Part shown: piece by piece, positions 1 through 11,000 of the stretch | How the letters are laid out: each line of letters opens with the position of its first letter | Position numbering within the stretch: the stretch's first letter is position 1 | Source: Lactobacillus sp. PV012 | Lineage (GTDB): Bacteria; Bacillota; Bacilli; Lactobacillales; Lactobacillaceae | DNA: 64,000 bases | Assembly (NCBI RefSeq): GCF_014522325.1 | Contig: NZ_CP041983.1 | Location: 496,001-560,000 of the forward strand | Direction: 5' to 3' | Position numbers and translations under genes: made by a program | Notes under the pieces: model-generated | What the model saw: the letters and a program-made list of their open reading frames with translations, nothing else | Told to the model about the DNA's origin: nothing | Database searches by the model: none

Positions 1-1625
1 TTGTTGATACTGATAAAGAAGATCAAATTAAGGTTAGTGAGCTCCCTAAGCTTGAAAAATTAATGGCTAAGGCAATTAAAAATGGTGAAAAGATTGAATT
101 CACTAAGATGAAGAAGTCTGAATTACAAGAGATCTTCAAAGATGATGCTTATAAACTTGAATTATTAAAAGATCAACCTGATGAAGTTGAAGTTTATAAA
201 TTAGGAGATTTTGTAGACTTTGGTTTTGAAGCTCTTCTTCCTAATACAGGAAAAATTAAGAACAACTTCAAATTATTATCAGTAGCTGGTGCTTACTGGT
301 TAGGTAAGTCATCTAATCCAATGCTTCAAAGAATTTTTGGGACTGCCTTCTTTAAGAAGAGTGCTTTAGAAGAAGATCTTAAGCGTCGTCAAGAAATCAA
401 AGAAAGAGATCACCGTACTATTGGACGTGATTTAGATTTATTCTTTGTTGATCCGAAGGTTGGTGCTGGGCTTCCTTACTGGATGCCTAATGGTGCCACT
501 ATTCGTCGTACTATTGAACGCTACATCGTTGATAAAGAAGTAGCGGATGGTTACCAACATGTTTACACTCCAGTTTTAATGAATGTGGATGCTTACAAGA
601 CTTCCGGACACTGGGCACACTATCGTGATGATATGTTCCCACCAATGGATATGGGTGATGGCGAAATGCTTGAATTACGTCCAATGAACTGCCCATCACA
701 CATTCAAATTTACAAGCACCACTTACGTTCATACCGTGAATTGCCAATTCGAATTGCTGAATTAGGTATGATGCACAGATATGAAAAATCTGGAGCTTTA
801 TCAGGGCTTCAACGTGTACGTGAAATGACCTTAAATGATGGCCACACATTTGTCTCCTTAGATCAAATACGTGAAGAATTTGCTAAAGTATTGAAGTTAA
901 TTATGGATGTTTACAAGGACTTTGATATCACTGATTACTACTTCAGATTATCTTATAGAGATCCTAAAAATACTGATAAGTATTACGCAAATGATGAAAT
1001 GTGGGAAACTGCACAAAGCATGCTTAAGGCAGCCATGGATGACCTTGGCTTAGATTATGTTGAAGCTGAAGGTGAAGCAGCCTTTTATGGTCCTAAGCTT
1101 GATATTCAAACTAAGACTGCTTTGGGTAATGACGAAACAATGTCAACTATTCAATTAGACTTCATGCTTCCTGAAAAATTTGGCTTGACTTACACTGGTA
1201 AAGATGGAGAAGAACACCGTCCAGTGATGATTCACCGTGGTATTGTTGGTACGATGGAAAGATTCATTGCTTACTTAACTGAAATTTACAAGGGTGCTTT
1301 CCCAACTTGGCTTGCTCCAGTTCAAGTAAAAATTATTCCAGTTAACTTAGATGCTCATGGTGATTACGCAATGAAAGTTAAAGAAGAACTTACAAAGCGT
1401 GGCTTTAGAGTTGACGTAGACATGAGAAATGAAAAGATGGGTTACAAGATTCGTGAATCACAAACTCAAAAAGTTCCTTATACTTTAGTATTGGGTGACG
1501 AAGAAATGAATAACAATGCTGTTAATGTTCGTCGCTACGGAACAGAAGAACAAATTAATAAGAGTATGGATGAATTCATTAATGAAATTGATTCAGATGT
1601 AAAATCTTACTCACGTAAAAACTAG
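1..1625 (+). CDS. thrS: Threonyl-tRNA synthetase, 3' part (5' end outside window)
   Basis: Charges tRNA-Thr with threonine in the cytoplasm. The reading frame is open from base 3, so the gene begins before the window; about 540 of the family's roughly 640 residues are visible. The missing part would hold the TGS domain and most of the editing domain. Class II core motifs are present: the motif 2 region with MMHRYEKSG, and motif 3 with [10 protein letters not shown]. The zinc-binding Cys (MNCPSH) and two His (DGHTF, MIHRG) are intact. The last ~100 residues match the anticodon-binding domain ([10 protein letters not shown]). A terminator follows the stop. Identification is firm; only the start is unseen. 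Confidence 0.97.
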   Translation, partial: VDTDKEDQIKVSELPKLEKLMAKAIKNGEKIEFTKMKKSELQEIFKDDAYKLELLKDQPDEVEVYKLGDFVDFGFEALLPNTGKIKNNFKLLSVAGAYWLGKSSNPMLQRIFGTAFFKKSALEEDLKRRQEIKERDHRTIGRDLDLFFVDPKVGAGLPYWMPNGATIRRTIERYIVDKEVADGYQHVYTPVLMNVDAYKTSGHWAHYRDDMFPPMDMGDGEMLELRPMNCPSHIQIYKHHLRSYRELPIRIAELGMMHRYEKSGALSGLQRVREMTLNDGHTFVSLDQIREEFAKVLKLIMDVYKDFDITDYYFRLSYRDPKNTDKYYANDEMWETAQSMLKAAMDDLGLDYVEAEGEAAFYGPKLDIQTKTALGNDETMSTIQLDFMLPEKFGLTYTGKDGEEHRPVMIHRGIVGTMERFIAYLTEIYKGAFPTWLAPVQVKIIPVNLDAHGDYAMKVKEELTKRGFRVDVDMRNEKMGYKIRESQTQKVPYTLVLGDEEMNNNAVNVRRYGTEEQINKSMDEFINEIDSDVKSYSRKN

Positions 1626-1658
1626 AAAAAATGCTCCAAGAAATTGGGGCATTTTTTC
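1626..1658 (+). terminator. Rho-independent terminator after thrS
   Basis: An eight-pair stem (AATGCTCC with GGGGCATT, one G-U pair) is followed by a run of six T, directly after the thrS stop codon. Confidence 0.85.
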
Positions 1659-1890
1659 TATACATTTGTTATTTAATTACTTGAAAAAAATCCTAATTTT
1701 TGTGTTTAAAAATGTAATCTGAAAGTGCCATTTTACTTGAATTTAATGGTAATTGTAAGTAAAATTGGTATATAAATGTAAATTGGGGAAACTAGTTTCT
1801 CAATAAATAATTCGATTAATACTTTAAAAAGTTGTTTTTTTATTTTTTTATAAAAATTATATTATGAGCTAAAGGTAAGGGGTTATAAAG
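1659..1890 (+). promoter_or_regulatory. Upstream region of the glycosyltransferase genes, possible extended -10
   Basis: This AT-rich gap holds no open frame. A TGGTATATA sequence near 1766-1774 could serve as an extended -10 element, leaving a leader of roughly 110 bases before the TTG start at 1891. No convincing -35 is visible. The ribosome binding site is the AAGGTAAGGGG stretch at 1873-1883. Confidence 0.35.
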
Positions 1891-3447
1891 TTGATCTATT
1901 TTATTAATTTTGGAATGCCAAGTCATAAATCTGGGATTGAGCATGCTGAATTAAAACGCTTAAATTTATTTAAGAACCACCATCAACCTGCAAAAATCAT
2001 TGCACGTGATTGGAATCGTGAATTACACAAGACTGCTAATGCATCTGGTGTAGATGACGATAGCTTATTAGGAATGTTTGACTACTTTCAAGATGCAGAA
2101 CATGTACCAGCTAAAAAGGTAACTGTTGAAGATTTAGATTTTGGACTTGAAAATACAGAACGTGTTGATGAACCTGACAAAAATCGCTACTTGGTAACTA
2201 GTGAACAAGGAAAATTAGTCGCACGTGTAAACTATGATCCTAACGAAGATAAACAAGTAGTTTCGACAGAATTGTTTGATGAATACGGTAATTTATATCG
2301 TGTAGATCACTATGATAGTCGTGGCTTTAGATCATTAATTCAATGGTACACACCAGATAATCACGTTGGTAACGAAGAATGGTTAACGCCAGATGGTAAA
2401 ACAATGATTCGTACTTTTAATAAGTTTGATATTCATCATAAGTTAGTGAAAACTGGTTGGTGGCTTCAAGAAAAGAATGGTGAAATTCATACTTTTGATA
2501 CTATTGATGAATTATTTGAACATTTCTTAAATAGAATTAATGAAAAGGGCAATAACATCTTTGTTTTGGACCGTTCACTTTTAGCAGACGGAGCTTTAAC
2601 TCGCTTGAAGAAACCAGCTTATACTGTAATGCACTTGCATAACTCTCAAGCTGGTGATGCTCAAGATCCACTGCACTCAATTGTAAATAACAACTATGAA
2701 TATGCTTTGGCAAACTTAGATGAATATTCAGCTGTTGTTTCTGCCACTCAACGTCAAACAGATGACGTGATTGAACGCTTTAAGCCAAAAGCTAAAATGT
2801 ACACAATCCCTGTAGGTATTGTTGATAATGAAACTTTAAATGCAGATCACATTAGTGAAGATGAAAGAACCTTTGGTAAAGTGATTGCAGTAGCGCGTAT
2901 TGCTTATGAAAAGCGTCTTGATGACTTAGTGCGTGCAATTAAGTTAGTTCATGACGAAATTCCAGAAGTAACTTTAGATTTATATGGTTATGCAGACTCT
3001 TCTAACAATTACGGTGAAAAACGTAAGATTGAAAAATTAATTAAAGAATTAAACTTAGAAGATGTAGTAACTTTCAAAGGTTATACTACTAATATTCCAG
3101 AAATTGAAAATAAAGCACAAGTATTTGGTTTGACTTCACGTATGGAAGGATTTAACTTAGCAATCATGGAAGCCATTTCTCATGGTGTTGTGGGTGTAAC
3201 TTATGATGTAAACTACGGACCAAATGATATCGTCCAAGATCAAAAGAATGGTTATATTGTTGATTTTGGTGATTACAAAGCTTTAGCAGATCGTATGATT
3301 AAGATCTTTAAAGATAAGAAATTAATGCAACAATTAAGTGATGGTGCTTACGAATCTAGTGAACGTTATTCTGATGCTAATGTTTGGAAAGCATGGAAAG
3401 AATTAATTGATGATGCAAAAGAAACTTTGAAAGATGAGGTAAGATAA
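1891..3447 (+). CDS. GT4-family glycosyltransferase, GtfA/SdgB/TarM-like (adhesin glycosylation)
   Basis: Predicted retaining glycosyltransferase of 518 residues, cytoplasmic, no signal peptide. The N-terminal part contains the beta-meander insertion typical of the GtfA/TarM/Sdg group (around residues 75-190). The C-terminal Rossmann domain carries the EX7E motif (E419 and E427, EGFNLAIME) used by GT4 enzymes to bind the nucleotide sugar. It starts with TTG behind a strong AAGGTAAGGGG site. The next glycosyltransferase follows with no gap and the Ser-rich adhesin lies just downstream, so the likely acceptor is serine in that stalk, as SdgA/SdgB act on the neighbouring Sdr proteins in staphylococci. 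Sugar identity cannot be read from sequence. A teichoic-acid glucosyltransferase (TagE-like) is the main alternative. Confidence 0.8.
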   Translation: MIYFINFGMPSHKSGIEHAELKRLNLFKNHHQPAKIIARDWNRELHKTANASGVDDDSLLGMFDYFQDAEHVPAKKVTVEDLDFGLENTERVDEPDKNRYLVTSEQGKLVARVNYDPNEDKQVVSTELFDEYGNLYRVDHYDSRGFRSLIQWYTPDNHVGNEEWLTPDGKTMIRTFNKFDIHHKLVKTGWWLQEKNGEIHTFDTIDELFEHFLNRINEKGNNIFVLDRSLLADGALTRLKKPAYTVMHLHNSQAGDAQDPLHSIVNNNYEYALANLDEYSAVVSATQRQTDDVIERFKPKAKMYTIPVGIVDNETLNADHISEDERTFGKVIAVARIAYEKRLDDLVRAIKLVHDEIPEVTLDLYGYADSSNNYGEKRKIEKLIKELNLEDVVTFKGYTTNIPEIENKAQVFGLTSRMEGFNLAIMEAISHGVVGVTYDVNYGPNDIVQDQKNGYIVDFGDYKALADRMIKIFKDKKLMQQLSDGAYESSERYSDANVWKAWKELIDDAKETLKDEVR

Positions 3448-4938
3448 TTGAAATATCTTGTAGGGGAAAATGTTTTTACTTTTAATTCAGGTACTGAATT
3501 TTCACAATTTCAAAGATTAGAAGCATTTAAAAATAATAATGAAGATGCTGTTTTATTGTTACGTAACTACAATAGAATGCTTAGCAATGAATTAAAAAAA
3601 CATGGCTTAAGACAAAAAGATGTCATTAACATGTATGACTATTTCCAAGGAACAGTTCATACAAGACGTAAGGAACAATCATTACGTTTACTTGATAGTA
3701 TTCCGCTAAAGGATTACCACATTGTTGGTGTAGATAATAACCATTCAAATATTGAATACAAGGGTAAAAAGATTGCTGATATTCGGGTGATGCCAGGAAC
3801 TGTTGGCCTAATTGGTAATATTGAATACTATGATTCACTAGGTCAAGCTGCAGTTAAGGAATACTGGGATTGGCGTGGCTTTAAGTCAATGGTAGAAACT
3901 TATCATCCAGATGGTTCAATTGCCATGCAACAATATCTTAATTTAGATGGTAAGCCAGTTTTAGAAGTAAGTCATATGTATATTGGTAAGCAAGTTTTAC
4001 CAACTATGTGGAAGCTTTTGGATTACAAGGGCCATGATTTCCAATTTAGAACTGAAAATCAATTATTTACTTTCTTCTTAAATGAAATCAATAATGCTAA
4101 CCCTGGTACTTTCATTTCAGATCGTCGTACTTTAGACAGTTCTGTATTAAATGTAGAAAATGCAGAAGGTAAAATTGCATATCTTCACAGTGTGCCATTT
4201 GCTGACTATCGTCGTCCACAACAAGGAATTATGGATGTTTACAATAAAGCAGTAAATGGTGAAGACGGAAAAGAATTTGATGTAGTAGTTTTACCAACTC
4301 AAGATCAAACTGATGAAGTGAAAAAACTTGCTACTTCTAAGAGTAAAATTGCTGCTGCTCCAGATAGTTATGTTAAAAAAGCAGCTCGTCCTAAGAAGTT
4401 AGGTAAGGAAATCAATGTGGTTTACGTTGGACGGTTAGCTGATGATAAGAATACTTTAGATGTGATTCGTGCCTTCAAGCATATTCATGATAAAGTACCA
4501 GCAGCTCGTTTGAAACTTCAAGGTTATTATTCAGGTAGTGACTATCAACAAAAAGTTGAAGATTTAATTAATAAATTAGAAATTAAAGATGTAGTTGAAG
4601 TTTTACCATATGAGCCAAAAGAAAAGATTGTTAAGGATGCAACAATTTTCTTGAATGCTAGTCTTAGCGAAGGCTTTGGAATGAACATGCTGGAAAGTCT
4701 TGGTTATTCAGTTCCAGTTGTTACTTATGCAGCTGCATACACTAAGGATAATTTAGTAGAAGATGGAGTTAATGGTTATGCCGTTACTACAACTACACCT
4801 ACTAAATTAGCTCAAAAAGCAGTAGATGTTTTGCAAGATGAAGATTTGTACAAGCGTTTGTCTCAAGGAGCAAGTGAAACTGCTAAGAAGTATAGTGAAG
4901 AAGCATTTATTAACAGTTGGAAGCAGATTTTAGATTAG
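3448..4938 (+). CDS. Second GT4-family glycosyltransferase, GtfB/SdgA-like
   Basis: A 496-residue relative of the preceding gene; the two start alike (SGIEHAELKR versus SGTEFSQFQR) and share the N-terminal meander domain and C-terminal Rossmann fold. It begins with TTG immediately after the upstream stop, so the pair is translationally linked. Its EX7E motif is intact (E408 and E416, EGFGMNMLE), unlike streptococcal GtfB, which serves mainly as an acceptor-binding partner. Both proteins may therefore be catalytic, for example one priming serine and one extending the sugar, but a GtfA/GtfB-like hetero-oligomer is equally possible. An imperfect hairpin lies between this gene and the adhesin. 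Confidence 0.78.
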   Translation: MKYLVGENVFTFNSGTEFSQFQRLEAFKNNNEDAVLLLRNYNRMLSNELKKHGLRQKDVINMYDYFQGTVHTRRKEQSLRLLDSIPLKDYHIVGVDNNHSNIEYKGKKIADIRVMPGTVGLIGNIEYYDSLGQAAVKEYWDWRGFKSMVETYHPDGSIAMQQYLNLDGKPVLEVSHMYIGKQVLPTMWKLLDYKGHDFQFRTENQLFTFFLNEINNANPGTFISDRRTLDSSVLNVENAEGKIAYLHSVPFADYRRPQQGIMDVYNKAVNGEDGKEFDVVVLPTQDQTDEVKKLATSKSKIAAAPDSYVKKAARPKKLGKEINVVYVGRLADDKNTLDVIRAFKHIHDKVPAARLKLQGYYSGSDYQQKVEDLINKLEIKDVVEVLPYEPKEKIVKDATIFLNASLSEGFGMNMLESLGYSVPVVTYAAAYTKDNLVEDGVNGYAVTTTTPTKLAQKAVDVLQDEDLYKRLSQGASETAKKYSEEAFINSWKQILD

Positions 4939-4945
4939 TTTTGTA

Positions 4946-4985
4946 GCTTATAGGGAGTTGAAAAGAAGTTCCTTATAAGTTATTT
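4946..4985 (+). terminator. Imperfect hairpin between the glycosyltransferases and the adhesin
   Basis: Arms CTTATAGGGA and TTCCTTATAAG can pair with one bulge around an 11-base loop. The T-run that follows is interrupted, so this may be a weak attenuator or a processing site that lets some transcription reach the adhesin rather than a full stop. Confidence 0.4.
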
Positions 4986-5049
4986 TGCTTAATGTATTAG
5001 AATAAGAGTTAAAAGATAAGATAGTAAAAAAATCAAGGGAGATGTTGAG

Positions 5050-8000
5050 ATGTCTAAAAAAGATTTACATAGAAAAGAGGTCTTCTCTTTACGTAAGTTA
5101 ACAGTAGGTCTTGCTAGTGTGATGATCGGTTCATTTTTCTTCGTAGCTCATGATACAGATACTGTACATGCTGATGAAATTAGAGAACCTGAATCAGCAG
5201 CTGTGGCACAATCTACATTAGATAAAGCTAAAGAACTTGCCAGTGATAGTAACAAAGAAGTTGCAAGTTCAAGTAGTGACTCAAGTGCTGCAAGTCAAGC
5301 AAGCAGTGCAGCCGATTCAGTAAGTTCAGCAAGTGATGTTGCAGGTGCAAATGTGAGTTCAGCACCTAGTGAAGTAAAAGCAAGTACTGAAAATAAGGTG
5401 GCTGACTCCCAAGCTAGTCATAGTAGTGGGGATGAATTGGCAGCTAGTGCAAGTTCAATGCCAGCAAGTAGCGAAAATAAGGCTACTTCTGATTCAGCAG
5501 CTGCTCATCATGAAGTAGCTAAAGAAGAAACTACAAATAAGTCAGTTGCTACTAATAAAGTTGCTGAACAAACTACTTTATTTGAAACTAAAACAGCAAG
5601 TTTTCTTGCTACTGGAGTTAACAATTCAGCAGCACTTGCTCAATTAGGCGAATCTAAAGTTACAACTCCCGCTTCAAATGCTACTGCTGTTGCTAATGCT
5701 AGTGAATTTGTTAATGCAATTACTAATACCAGCGCAGCTGTAATTGATGTAACTGACAACATTGATTTGAGTTCACAAAGAACAATCACTGTTTCTTCAG
5801 ATGCAGCTTTACGTGATGTGACAATTAATGGTAATGGTCACACCATTAGCTTTGGTAATGCCTACCTTGATATTAAGAGCAAGGATGATCAAAAGCTTAC
5901 TATTTCTGGTGCAACTATTACTGGTTCTAACACTAATGGTATTGTTTCTATGGATAGTGGTAACAATGCCAGTGTTGAATTTGATGGTGTTACTTTCAAT
6001 GGTACAGGTTTAGTAAATAATACTAATACTAACGTAGTCTTTAGTGGAACCAATAACATTACTACTAATAAGAATGCTTATAGTGTTAATGCCAAGAGTG
6101 TAACTGTACAAGATGGCTCAAATACTACAATTTCTACTAATGCAGGTGCAATTTCTGTTCCAGCTAATACCGATGGTATTAACGTAGCAGGTGATTTAAT
6201 GCTTCACCGCACCGGTTCAACTGCTTTAAGTGGTGGTACTGGATTTGTAGATGCATCTTCACCAATTAACATTACTGGTAACGGTAAGTTAGATGTTGAA
6301 TTTGATGAAGTAGCAGGCCTAACTTCGAAAATGGGTGGTATTTACATTCATAATGGGGCAGATTTAACTATCAAAGATAATGGTAATTTAACGCTAAACA
6401 ATAATGATAGTTCTACTTTAGATACCACTGTAATTAACGTTGCAAACTCTGGTGATACAAATATTAATGTTCTTGATAATGGATCACTTAATATGAAGGG
6501 ATCTGTAAATCAATCAGTTATCTACTTCCAAGGTAATGGTAACTTACGTGTTAACGGAGAAAAAGCAGCCGTTAATATTGATGTAACTGGTAAAGCTGCT
6601 AGTCGGGTATTTGACTTGAAAACCGGTAATGGTATTTATGTCAACAACGGTGGAACTTTCGATATTGCGTATGAAAATAACAGCGGAAACGGTTATAACG
6701 TTATCTATGCTGCGGCAGGTACGGTTTTATCATTTGGTAATAACTCAAATGTTAAGTTAACAAGTAGTGGTAAAAATTCTACTAATTTACTAGGTGGTAA
6801 AGGTGCTGCTACCATTACTATTTACCGTCCAGATTCCGTAGTCTTTGATGTTCAAGGTAGCGGTGCAATTATTTCTGGCTTAGGCGGAGATATTAATGCT
6901 CACTATGTTGAAATGAAAAACTCTGCTAACAGTGACTGGAGTAGTGCCTACAAAGATGCTGATTACAATATTAGTAAAAAATCAGCAACTACACTTGGTG
7001 AAACTAACACTGACACAACTGCTGGTAATAGTCTTTTAGCAAGTTTAAACAATGGTAAGTACTTTGCATTTGGTACTCCTGATATGCACAATGCTATTAC
7101 TTTAGATGATAGCAGTAAGATTACTGATCAAACTAAGACTTTAACTGGTACTACTAACGCCAACGGTTATGTAACTGTTCACTACTACAATGGTAGTGAT
7201 AATAATACTGTAGTTAGTGGTTTAACTTATGGCCTGGCCGCACCAGGTGAAACTAGTTCAGACTTCGTTGTTAAGGCAGATGATAATGGTAAATGGAGTA
7301 TTGATTTAACTAATGCTCCACTTACTGTAGGTAGTGTAATTGTTGTGGAATCAATGTCACAATTCACACCTGCATTTGCGACTGCATATGTTGCTAGTGC
7401 CGATGCTACCTACACTGACTATTCCCAATATGTTGACAATGCTAATTCGATTGCTTCAATTGCCACTAGTCAAGCAAGTCAAGCTGATTTAAGTAGTGCA
7501 ACTGCAGAATTAGCAAGTGCTGCTAGTGTAGCAACTTCAATTTCTGAGTTTGATCAGCAAATTACAAACTCAATTCCTACAATTGGACCAGATTCAAACT
7601 ATACTTTAACTGGATTTCCACCTGCTGCTGTTCAAGATGATATGGGTTCACTAGCAGAACTTGATGGTTATGAAGATGATGATGGCAATTGGATTACTCC
7701 AGTAGCGAATATTAGCGCTTCATTGGCAAGTGCAGCTACGGCAGCAAGTAGTGCAAGTAGTGCTGCTGCAAGTATTGCCAGTGCAGTTGCTAAGTATAAT
7801 AGTGCGGCTAAGCCAGTGATGGATGCTGCCAGTCAAGGTTCAGTTGCCGCAAGTGCAGCCTTAGAAGAATTGAATTATTCTTTAGCAGCCAGTCAAGCCA
7901 GTGCTGCGAATAACTCTACTTTAGCAACCAGTGCCTCAAATACTGCCAACTCATATGCTGCAATTGCAAGCGCAAATGCCAGTGCAGCTGCTAAAGCTGG

Positions 8001-11000
8001 AAGTTTGAGTTCAAATGCTGTTTCTTTGGCTCAAAGTTTGAGTACTAATATTCAAAATGATGTTAACTCAGTTGCGAGTTATGCAAAAGATACTATTAGT
8101 TCTGTTCAAAGTGCGCAAAGTCAGTATCTCTCAGCAGCAAGTACAGCAACTAGTTTAACGGCAAAAATTATTAGTGAAACAGCTACTGCTCTAGATTCTA
8201 TCGCAAGTGTGGCCACCAGCAATGCATCAGTAGCGACTTCAGTAGCTAATGAATTGAGTAGCTATAGTAGTAGCTATCCAAACGGCATTACTGTTTCTGG
8301 ATATCCGATTGGTACCGCCAGTAATGTAAAGCCTGTTGAAACTAAGGTAGATTCTTTGTCTAGTGTAGCTGACAGTGTTGCTAGTTTAGCCGTAGGTCTC
8401 TCAAATGTTGCTAGTTCAGCTCATGAAACAGCTGCACAGTTAAGTTATGCAGCTATTGATGAAAGTGCTATGTATAGTGCTACCAGTGCAGCAGCTCAAA
8501 AGGCTAGTGATTTAACTGCTGCTATTGAAGCTTTAAGCCAGAATAATACTAGTGAGGCGGCTGCAAGTTTGAGTGCCGCTGCAAGCAGTAATACTGATTT
8601 TGCAAATATTGATAATCAAATTAATAATTTGGTACCAATTCTTGATAAAACTAGCACTTCAAGCCCAATTGGGGGAGCCCAAAGTATTGCTAATAAAGCA
8701 AGTGCACTTGCAGGAATTGGTGAAGCTGCAAGCACATTTGCAAAGAAGGAAGGGTTAGCCGCTGCGCAAATCCTGCTCTTTGAAGTTCAAGTGGCAGCTG
8801 CTAAGGAAACAATTACAAGTGCTGCAAGTGCTGCAAGTAGTGCTCAAACGGTTGCTTCTAGTGCTACCGCTTCAGTAGCTACTAAAAGTAATGCAATTAG
8901 TCAATTAGTTGATCAGTATCCAGATCAATTAGCCTCTTATGCTAATGCAGCAAGTAGTGCATATAACATCTCATCTACTGCAACTGGGGATGTTCCCAGT
9001 CAGGGGGCAAAAATAAATGCAGCTTCAAGTAGTGTTGCAAAGGCAACAAGGGTAGTACGTGAAGGTAATAATAAAGCCAATGGTGCTATTACAAACGCTG
9101 CGAATGCTCTTGCTGGGGATGTTAATACGGCGAATGCAATGTATATAATGGCCCCTGATACAGCAGGCGCAATGCAATCGCCCTATTATCAGACTTTATA
9201 TAAATCTATGGCAACTCTGCCTCAACAGTTGGCATCTTATGCTAGTGAGGTAAATGCAGTAACCAGTAGTGCTGCTGCTGCTCAGCTTGCAGCTTCAAGT
9301 GCTGAATCTGATGCGCAAAGAGCTAAGCAAGCAATTGCTGATATTGATTTAGCTTATGCAAGTGCAGCATCTGCTTACATTGATCTTAAGTCGCAAGCAG
9401 CTTCAACTGCTGTTTCAAGTACAACTAGTTCAGCTAATGCGGCAAGTGCAGCAACCGGCAATGCTCAAGCTAACCAAGCTGCAGCAAGTACAGCCGCATC
9501 AAATGCTAAGGATAGTCTATCTAATGCAAATGCTGAAATTGCAAGTGTAGCAACTGATTTAACTAGTTTAACTAATTTATCTAGTGCTAATGCTATTAAT
9601 AAGGTTGTTGCTGATAATTTGAATAACGCTACTAAAGCTAAATCTAATGCTGATAGCTATGCTAAGGTAATTGCAGATAATAGTGACCTTGCAAGCTCAG
9701 CTGCAAGTACTGCTGCTCGAGAGGCAAATAGCGCAGCTGCTGCAAGTACTGCAGCTTCAACCGCTGCTAGTGCTGCTGCAAGTTACGCTGCTATTGTTGA
9801 TAGTGCCAAGGCAACTGGTGATACTTCTCTAGCAAGTAGTGCTGCATCTCAAGCCCAAGCTCAAATTGCAAGGGCTAGTCAAGCAAACAGTGAAGCTCAA
9901 AGTGCAGCTAGTGCAGCAAGTTTAGCTCAATCTACTGCTAATTCAGCATTAGCTACAATTGCAACTGCTCAAACTTCACTTACCAGTGAAGCAAATAAGA
10001 TTGCTTATTACTTAAGTGCAGCTCAAACTAATGTAGAACAAGCTAGTGCAGCAAGTTTAGCTGCTAGTCAAGCAAATTCAGGAGCAATTGCTGATAAGAC
10101 AAACACTACTCAAACTCAAACGGACATTAATAGTGCAGCTAGTGATATTAAGAATGCAAGCAGTGCTGCAAATTCTAGCGCAAGTGAAGCTGGTTCATAT
10201 TCTTCAAGTGCCGCAAGTCAAGCAGCTTCATTAGCTACTGATCTTACTTCTTACTCAGATAATCCAATTGTAGTTAGTGCAGCCAGTGCTGCTAAGAGTT
10301 TAGCTACCGTTTCAAGTACAGCTGCAAGCAATGCTGCTGATCAAGCACAAACTGCTAAAGATTTAGCCTCAACTGCTGATTCATTAACTGCAGCTGCAAG
10401 TACTGCAGCAGCTAATGCAAGTAGTGCAGCCAGTGCTGCAAGTAGCGCAAATGATGCTGCAAGCAGCTATGCTGCTTTAGGTAATATTGCCAAGGCACAA
10501 TCAGCAGCCAGTGCAGCTAGTGCAGCCAGTGAAGCTGCAAGCACTGCCGCAAGTACCGCAGCAAGTTTATTATCAGATGCTAAGAAGACTTCTGAAAGTG
10601 CCTCAAGCGCTGCTAGTGCAGCTGACAAGTTTGCTAGTGAGGCAAAAGTCGCTGCTGTAACTGCTTCTGTTGCAGCAAGTGATGCTGATCGAGCAATTTT
10701 AGCAGAAAGCTATGCAAGTAATGCTGCAAGTCAAGCTAGCCAAGCTCAATCAAGTGCTGTAAGTACCGCAACAACTTCAACTGCTGTTTCATCAAGTGCT
10801 TCTCAAGCAACTGATTCAAGTAGCCAAGCTACCAATACTGCATCAAGTGCTGGCAAGAATTCAGATGACGCTACGAGCACAGCAGGTGAAGTAGCTTCAA
10901 TGGCAAGTGCACATCCGGCTAACTCATTAGTAGCTAGTGCTGCAACCAGAGCAAGTGATGATTCTGAAGTTGCAAGTAGTGCGGCTACTAAGGCAAGCAG

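Noticed and set aside
511-849. Minus-strand open frame within thrS
   Set aside because: It lies fully inside a well-conserved gene and its translation resembles no known protein.
5050-5180. SecA2-type signal peptide (KxYKxGKxW) on the Ser-rich protein
   Set aside because: The signal carries FSLRK followed by the GLASVMIG core, i.e. YSIRK type, and no KxGKxW is seen.
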